From positions 1 through 64,000 of the forward strand of contig BBXU01002282.1 of the NCBI GenBank assembly GCA_001598975.1: a stretch of DNA of 64,000 nucleotides. The letters are read 5' to 3'. The position numbers and the translations under genes are program-made. Positions within the stretch are counted from its first letter, which is position 1. Each line of letters begins with the position of its first letter. This document shows positions 60,301 to 64,000 of the stretch, piece by piece. The notes beneath the pieces are model-generated. The model had not been told where the DNA came from. It searched no databases and saw only the letters and a list, made by a program, of their open reading frames with translations. This DNA comes from Parachlorella kessleri (Eukaryota > Chlorophyta > Trebouxiophyceae > Chlorellales > Chlorellaceae).

Positions 60301-61418
60301 AGTGGCAAATGCTAGACCAAGTACAGCAGCAACAGAGATCATGGGCGCTTGGCTTAAGTGTACAATCGTGGGGGTTTATCCAGCTTCCTAACCCCTGTGG
60401 TGGGTCATACTGCCTTCAGGTCCCTTATGAGCCAGCTACCCAGAAGGACGAAGAGGAGTCCCAGCAGCAGGATGGCGGCGAGCAGCTCAGCAGCCTGGCA
60501 GCAGCAGCAGCAGCAGCAGGACCCTCATCAGCAGCAGGATCAGCAGGGGCAAGGCCCACGCCCGGTGTTGCTGCAGCAGCAGAAGCCCTCCTCGACCTGG
60601 ATGATAACCAGGAGCAGGAGGGTGACGCGCAGGGCAGCAGCAGCCCGTCACAGGCCCCTGGTGCCAGGCCGCAGCGGGCAGGACGCCGCAGCAACAAGGT
60701 CTCAGCGTACTTCAGTGCTGCGAAGGTGAGGATGGAAAGGGAACCTGCTTGCGGGCTTTGAAATCTTGTGGAAGAAATGCCCTGCTTGTCACCCTTAAGA
60801 TGGGTATGCACGTGACAAGAAGGGGTCAGACAGCAGTATGGCGGGTGCCAGCTGCGTCAATAAGCAAGTTTGTACATTGAGGCATGGAGCGGCAGCCTGA
60901 TGCACTTCATCCACCAACCTTAATCCACCAGTGATTGCCACCTTTGCATTCTGAACTTCTCGGATACCTGCCCACATGGCCAAGGCAAACAATGGTTTCA
61001 TTGAATGGTTTTCCAGGAGAACGAAGGAGCAGCTGTGGCGGTCGAGAAGGCAGCAGATGACAAGCTGAGCAGGTGGGGGCTCTGCCTTTAAGCAGCACTC
61101 AATGCAAGCATATGGAAGGTGTCTGAGGGCATTATGTATATTGCCTCCTTCTTATGGTAATGGATCCTGCCAGCCAGCTTGAGAAGCTATTGGAAACAAT
61201 TACGGCAAAAAGATGGGCATGAGCCTGCTGTAACCCTTGCAATCTGTACGTGTATAGGACATGCTTGTGGTCTAAGCCCTTGCAGTGGCTTGCGGCTCCC
61301 CACAGCAACACCGCAGTTGCAAGCTTTTGACGACCCGCATGCTCACAAATCCTGTTGCAGGAAGGAGCGCATGAAGCGCAAGCTGGGTTTGGTTTCGAGA
61401 CAACAACTTGCTGCATAA
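57362..61418 (+). CDS. CDCA7-like protein (zf-4CXXC_R1 zinc finger)
   Basis: Exons 57362-57439, 57867-57980, 58226-58314, 58659-58806, 59026-59069, 59361-59444, 59646-59784, 59997-60149, 60420-60725, 61017-61072, 61361-61418 give 422 residues, all phases agreeing. The N-terminus (MPSLSPENDFERQRLARIEV) and the RRSGRLRG basic patch are typical of the family. The zinc region (about residues 144-250) reads YDSLYGVTCHWCRQKT, CTNPDC, FCKMCLMNRHGED, WVCPPCRGSC, then CNCGPCRKK and GLGPTHQMI. CDCA7 proteins recruit or activate the HELLS/DDM1 remodeller for DNA-methylation maintenance; that role is known for animals and inferred here. Differences: Trp replaces Gln in the CHQC motif, and a GEGCTLC insertion adds two cysteines. 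The C-terminus is Ala/Gln-rich and basic. Confidence 0.85.
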
Positions 61419-61969
61419 GACCAGCTCAGATGGAGAGGCAGTGCCTCATGATCCGGTAATGGGATAATCTGACGTACGTGGCCCAGAACTATTACTGACC
61501 GATTAGCACCCTGCTTATATCATTGACCGCAACGTAGTGGGAAGTTGAAGTACCTGTGGAGGTTTTGAAGCTTGTGGGAGGGTAATTATTGCCAGCAAAG
61601 TTGCTGTTGTTTTTCAACTCTCATCTAGTCCCCCAAGTGGGGGACTCACGGCAGCATGGTCAGGATGGCGGAATGCTGGTAGACTAGACTAGTAGACTAT
61701 TACTGCCATGCAAGGTGCATGTTCTACACCAAGTTGTGGTTGAACCTGCCAGTGGACCCAGAGTTTTTGGAGCACATTCACCCTATGACAGAACTGCTGT
61801 GCCCTTCCCTTTGTATATTAGAGCACATTGCTCAACCTTTCCGAATTTCCCTTCATCGCGCCTTGTAGTCATCCTGTAGTCATGAGCCAGTTCCCGGTTA
61901 AGAGCTGAAGATCCTAGATCAAACAGGAGAACAGCTGATCTACCCCTGATTTTCCTTGACGAAAGCCTG
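61419..61969. other. Intergenic between CDCA7-like gene and hydrolase gene
   Basis: No coding signal. It contains copy 2 of the short hairpin-bearing element and presumably the promoter of the following gene. Confidence 0.5.
61630..61705. repeat. Short dispersed element, copy 2 (related to 9301-9402)
   Basis: CCCCCAAGTGGGGG (hairpin) is followed by ACTCACG, GCAGCA and then AGACTAGACTAGTAGAC. The motif order matches 9301-9402. Both lie about 210 bases past a stop codon. Confidence 0.4.
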
Positions 61970-63992
61970 ATGACGGTGCCAGGCGCTGCTTCTAAGCTCA
62001 CGTTGCCATGTGGCAGGACCCTAGCCTACACCACCTTTGGCACACCCCTGTCCGCACCACCTAGGAAAGCCATCATTTACCTACATGGCTGGCCCAGCAG
62101 CAGGCTGGAAGCGGCGGTGGTGAACGACGAGGCCTCCCGTCAGGGATTTACGATAGTGTCTGTCGATAGGCCAGGGTCCGGGCAGTCGACCTTCAACCCG
62201 GCAGGGACCTTCGAGTCACTGGCCAGAGATGTTGAGCAGCTATTGGACCACCTGCAGCTGGAGAGCGCCTCCCTGTGGGGCACCTCAGGTTTGTGCAGCA
62301 AGCGGCGGCTGTGGGGAAGCTTCGGCAGAGAAATTGCGGCAGCCTGCCTGCGTGCTGTCTCCTCTGCCAAGGGACGGCAAAGCATTCCAAATCTTGAGTT
62401 TCTATGTCATTGCTTTTGCATTAGGGGTTGTGTGAGGTCAGGCAGGCGCTGCAACCTTGAAGGCCACGCCCGTGGGCTAACACTGCTGATGCAGGGGGGT
62501 CTGCCTATGCCACGGCATGTGCTGCTCTTCTTCCTTCCAGCCGCATCCACTCCCTGCTGCTGCTGTCCCCGCTGGCCCCAATGCACGGCAGAGAAGAGCA
62601 GCTCCTGCCGGTGAGAGAGGGAGATTTTTGGGGGGGTCATCCTTGCAACAGGACTATACAATGGGGCACCCCTGCAGGAAGGTAAACCTAGTGCACAGCA
62701 GTGCCTTGCCCCCGGCTCGGAGAAGAACAGGCATCATGTCCCTCATAGGGCATGGTGCGCTATATAGAGCTGACCGGAGTCCAAGGCAATTCAGTGAATC
62801 TTGGACAGTACCTTCCCCAGGCAAGTAGATCGAGTCACCATCGTGCTATTGCAAATGGCTTGCAGGGCGTCAACCCCAGCTCAGTACGGCTGTTCTCAAC
62901 TGTGCGGACCCGCTCCTGGTCTGCCTGGCTCCAGCTGGCGGCCATGCGGCAGCTCATGCTGCATGTGCCCTGGGGCACCAAGGTCCTACGCTCGGGCTTT
63001 GCGCCGGTTGATAGAGAGGTGAGTGCGTCAGCATCCCAAGAGGTCTTCAACAACCCTACCTGACTTCAGCTGGCGCTCAGGGGCGCGCTCAGTGCTGCTG
63101 AACCTGGGGACACCAGAGGTGCCTATGCTGCAGCTGTACGCTTGTAGTTGGTGGCTGTGTTGAGTGACTCAGCATGGAACATAGCGTACTGGAGAGATTG
63201 ACTGGCTGGTCCTTCGGACGCATACGGGTGCACCGCCTGTCCATCGCTAGCCTTTCGACACCCTTTGATGGACCTTCCGAATGTGCTCTTTGCGGCCAGG
63301 TACACTCACTTATACCAACACGCTAGGGTTTTGCGTGGCATTTGTGTTTGCAGGCCCTGCAGCTGGACCAGGAGTTTGCAGCACAGATGCGAGAGGCCTC
63401 TAGGGAGGGTGTGCGGCATGGGGTTGCGGGTCCGCTGCATGACATGCACCTGTACTGTGCTAGCCCGTGGACGATCGACCTTGAGAGCATCAGGTGTGGA
63501 TGGGGGATTGTGGCGGGGTGTGGGGTGCTTGGCTGATGTGCAGTGGCGTCATGACAGCAGGAGTGGGTGGTACGCATATGGCTTACCCTGCTGCTACTGA
63601 GTGTGGTGCTCCACTGACTCCTTCTGTGTGACATGTCTCATGCCTGCATACCAGCAGGAGACAGCACTCCCTCGATCAGAGCCCTGCATATCTCCCTGCC
63701 TGCTGACCGTGATATACAACTGGTTGGATGGCACGACATGCCTGCCGCCGTGGCACGGTTGCGTACATGACTTGGCTGGTTGGCTAATTTGTACTCTTGC
63801 GTGTCATGCAGGTGCCCTACTGTCATCTGGAACGGGGATGAAGACACCACGACACCCAATGCCATGGCGCAGCTGTACCATGAGCGGATCCCAGGCAGCA
63901 AGCTGCACTTGGTGCCGGGGGAGGGCCACCTATCACTTGTGCTGAAACACAGGGCAGCCATTGTACGGTCGATACACCCGAGCGCTTTGTAA
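61970..63992 (+). CDS. Alpha/beta hydrolase
   Basis: Exons 61970-62288, 62495-62610, 62749-62820, 62866-63018, 63354-63493, 63812-63992 give 326 residues with agreeing phases. The alpha/beta-hydrolase core is clear: oxyanion-side motif YLHGWPSSR, a VDRPGSGQS strand, nucleophile elbow GTSGGS (Ser about 106, split across the first intron), acid Asp in WNGDEDTTTP (276 or 278) and catalytic His in GEGHLSL (about 306). The cap region lies between exons 3 and 5. The substrate, an ester, epoxide or lactone, cannot be read from sequence. The third intron uses a GC donor at 62821. No signal peptide is evident, so the enzyme is probably cytosolic. The ATG at 61970 opens the frame directly before the first beta strand. 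Confidence 0.85.
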
Positions 63993-64000
63993 GGGACGGC

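Noticed and set aside
1..64000. CRISPR arrays, bacterial defence or toxin systems, rRNA genes
   Set aside because: No spaced direct repeats, operons or rRNA signatures; gene structure is intron-rich and eukaryotic.

Overview
This is a stretch of nuclear DNA from a eukaryote, most likely a green alga (Chlorophyta). Every recognisable protein is split into short exons with GT-AG or GC-AG introns of about 100-400 bases. The DNA is moderately GC-rich and the exons are rich in (CAG)n-encoded Gln/Ala runs. The families also fit an alga: an ALMT/FUSC-like transporter, a RAD5-like SNF2 ATPase with an embedded RING, a CDCA7-type zinc-finger protein, an MMTAG2 homologue and type II Golgi glycosyltransferases. 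I saw no rRNA, tRNA, CRISPR array or bacterial operon. I built the gene models by joining exons whose splice sites and reading phases agree; they are not supported by transcripts.

Layout, left to right. 1-9.1 kb is a glycan block: a MNN1-like (Mannosyl_trans3) glycosyltransferase whose 5' end lies outside the window, a reverse-strand remnant of a GH5 beta-mannanase, and a complete OCH1-like (DXD) glycosyltransferase with an 11-nt micro-exon. 9.9-20.1 kb is one very long plus-strand gene for a polytopic ALMT/FUSC-type transporter with a huge disordered loop. 20.7-24.1 kb is an MMTAG2-domain protein with an RS-like tail. 26.2-31.3 kb, minus strand, is a protein-kinase-like gene whose catalytic loop and DFG motif are degenerate. 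32.1-36.2 kb is a multi-RRM RNA-binding protein. 37.1-41.6 kb, minus strand, is a tandem pair of F-box/leucine-rich-repeat genes made by a roughly 2.2 kb duplication. 41.6-55.1 kb is a large SNF2 ATPase/RING protein. 55.9-57.0 kb is a relic region with an orphan Walker-type ATPase fragment and a long inverted repeat. 57.4-61.4 kb is a CDCA7-like zinc-finger protein. 62.0-64.0 kb is an alpha/beta hydrolase.

How the genes relate. The two glycosyltransferases and the mannanase relic suggest a small mannan/N-glycan neighbourhood. The SNF2-RING protein and the CDCA7-like protein are both chromatin or DNA-maintenance factors and lie head to tail, but a functional link is only inferred. The most notable structural features are the frequent GC-AG introns, the probable pseudokinase, the micro-exon that completes a DXD motif, the F-box tandem duplication that copied the start of the SNF2 gene, and the 150-bp-arm inverted repeat.
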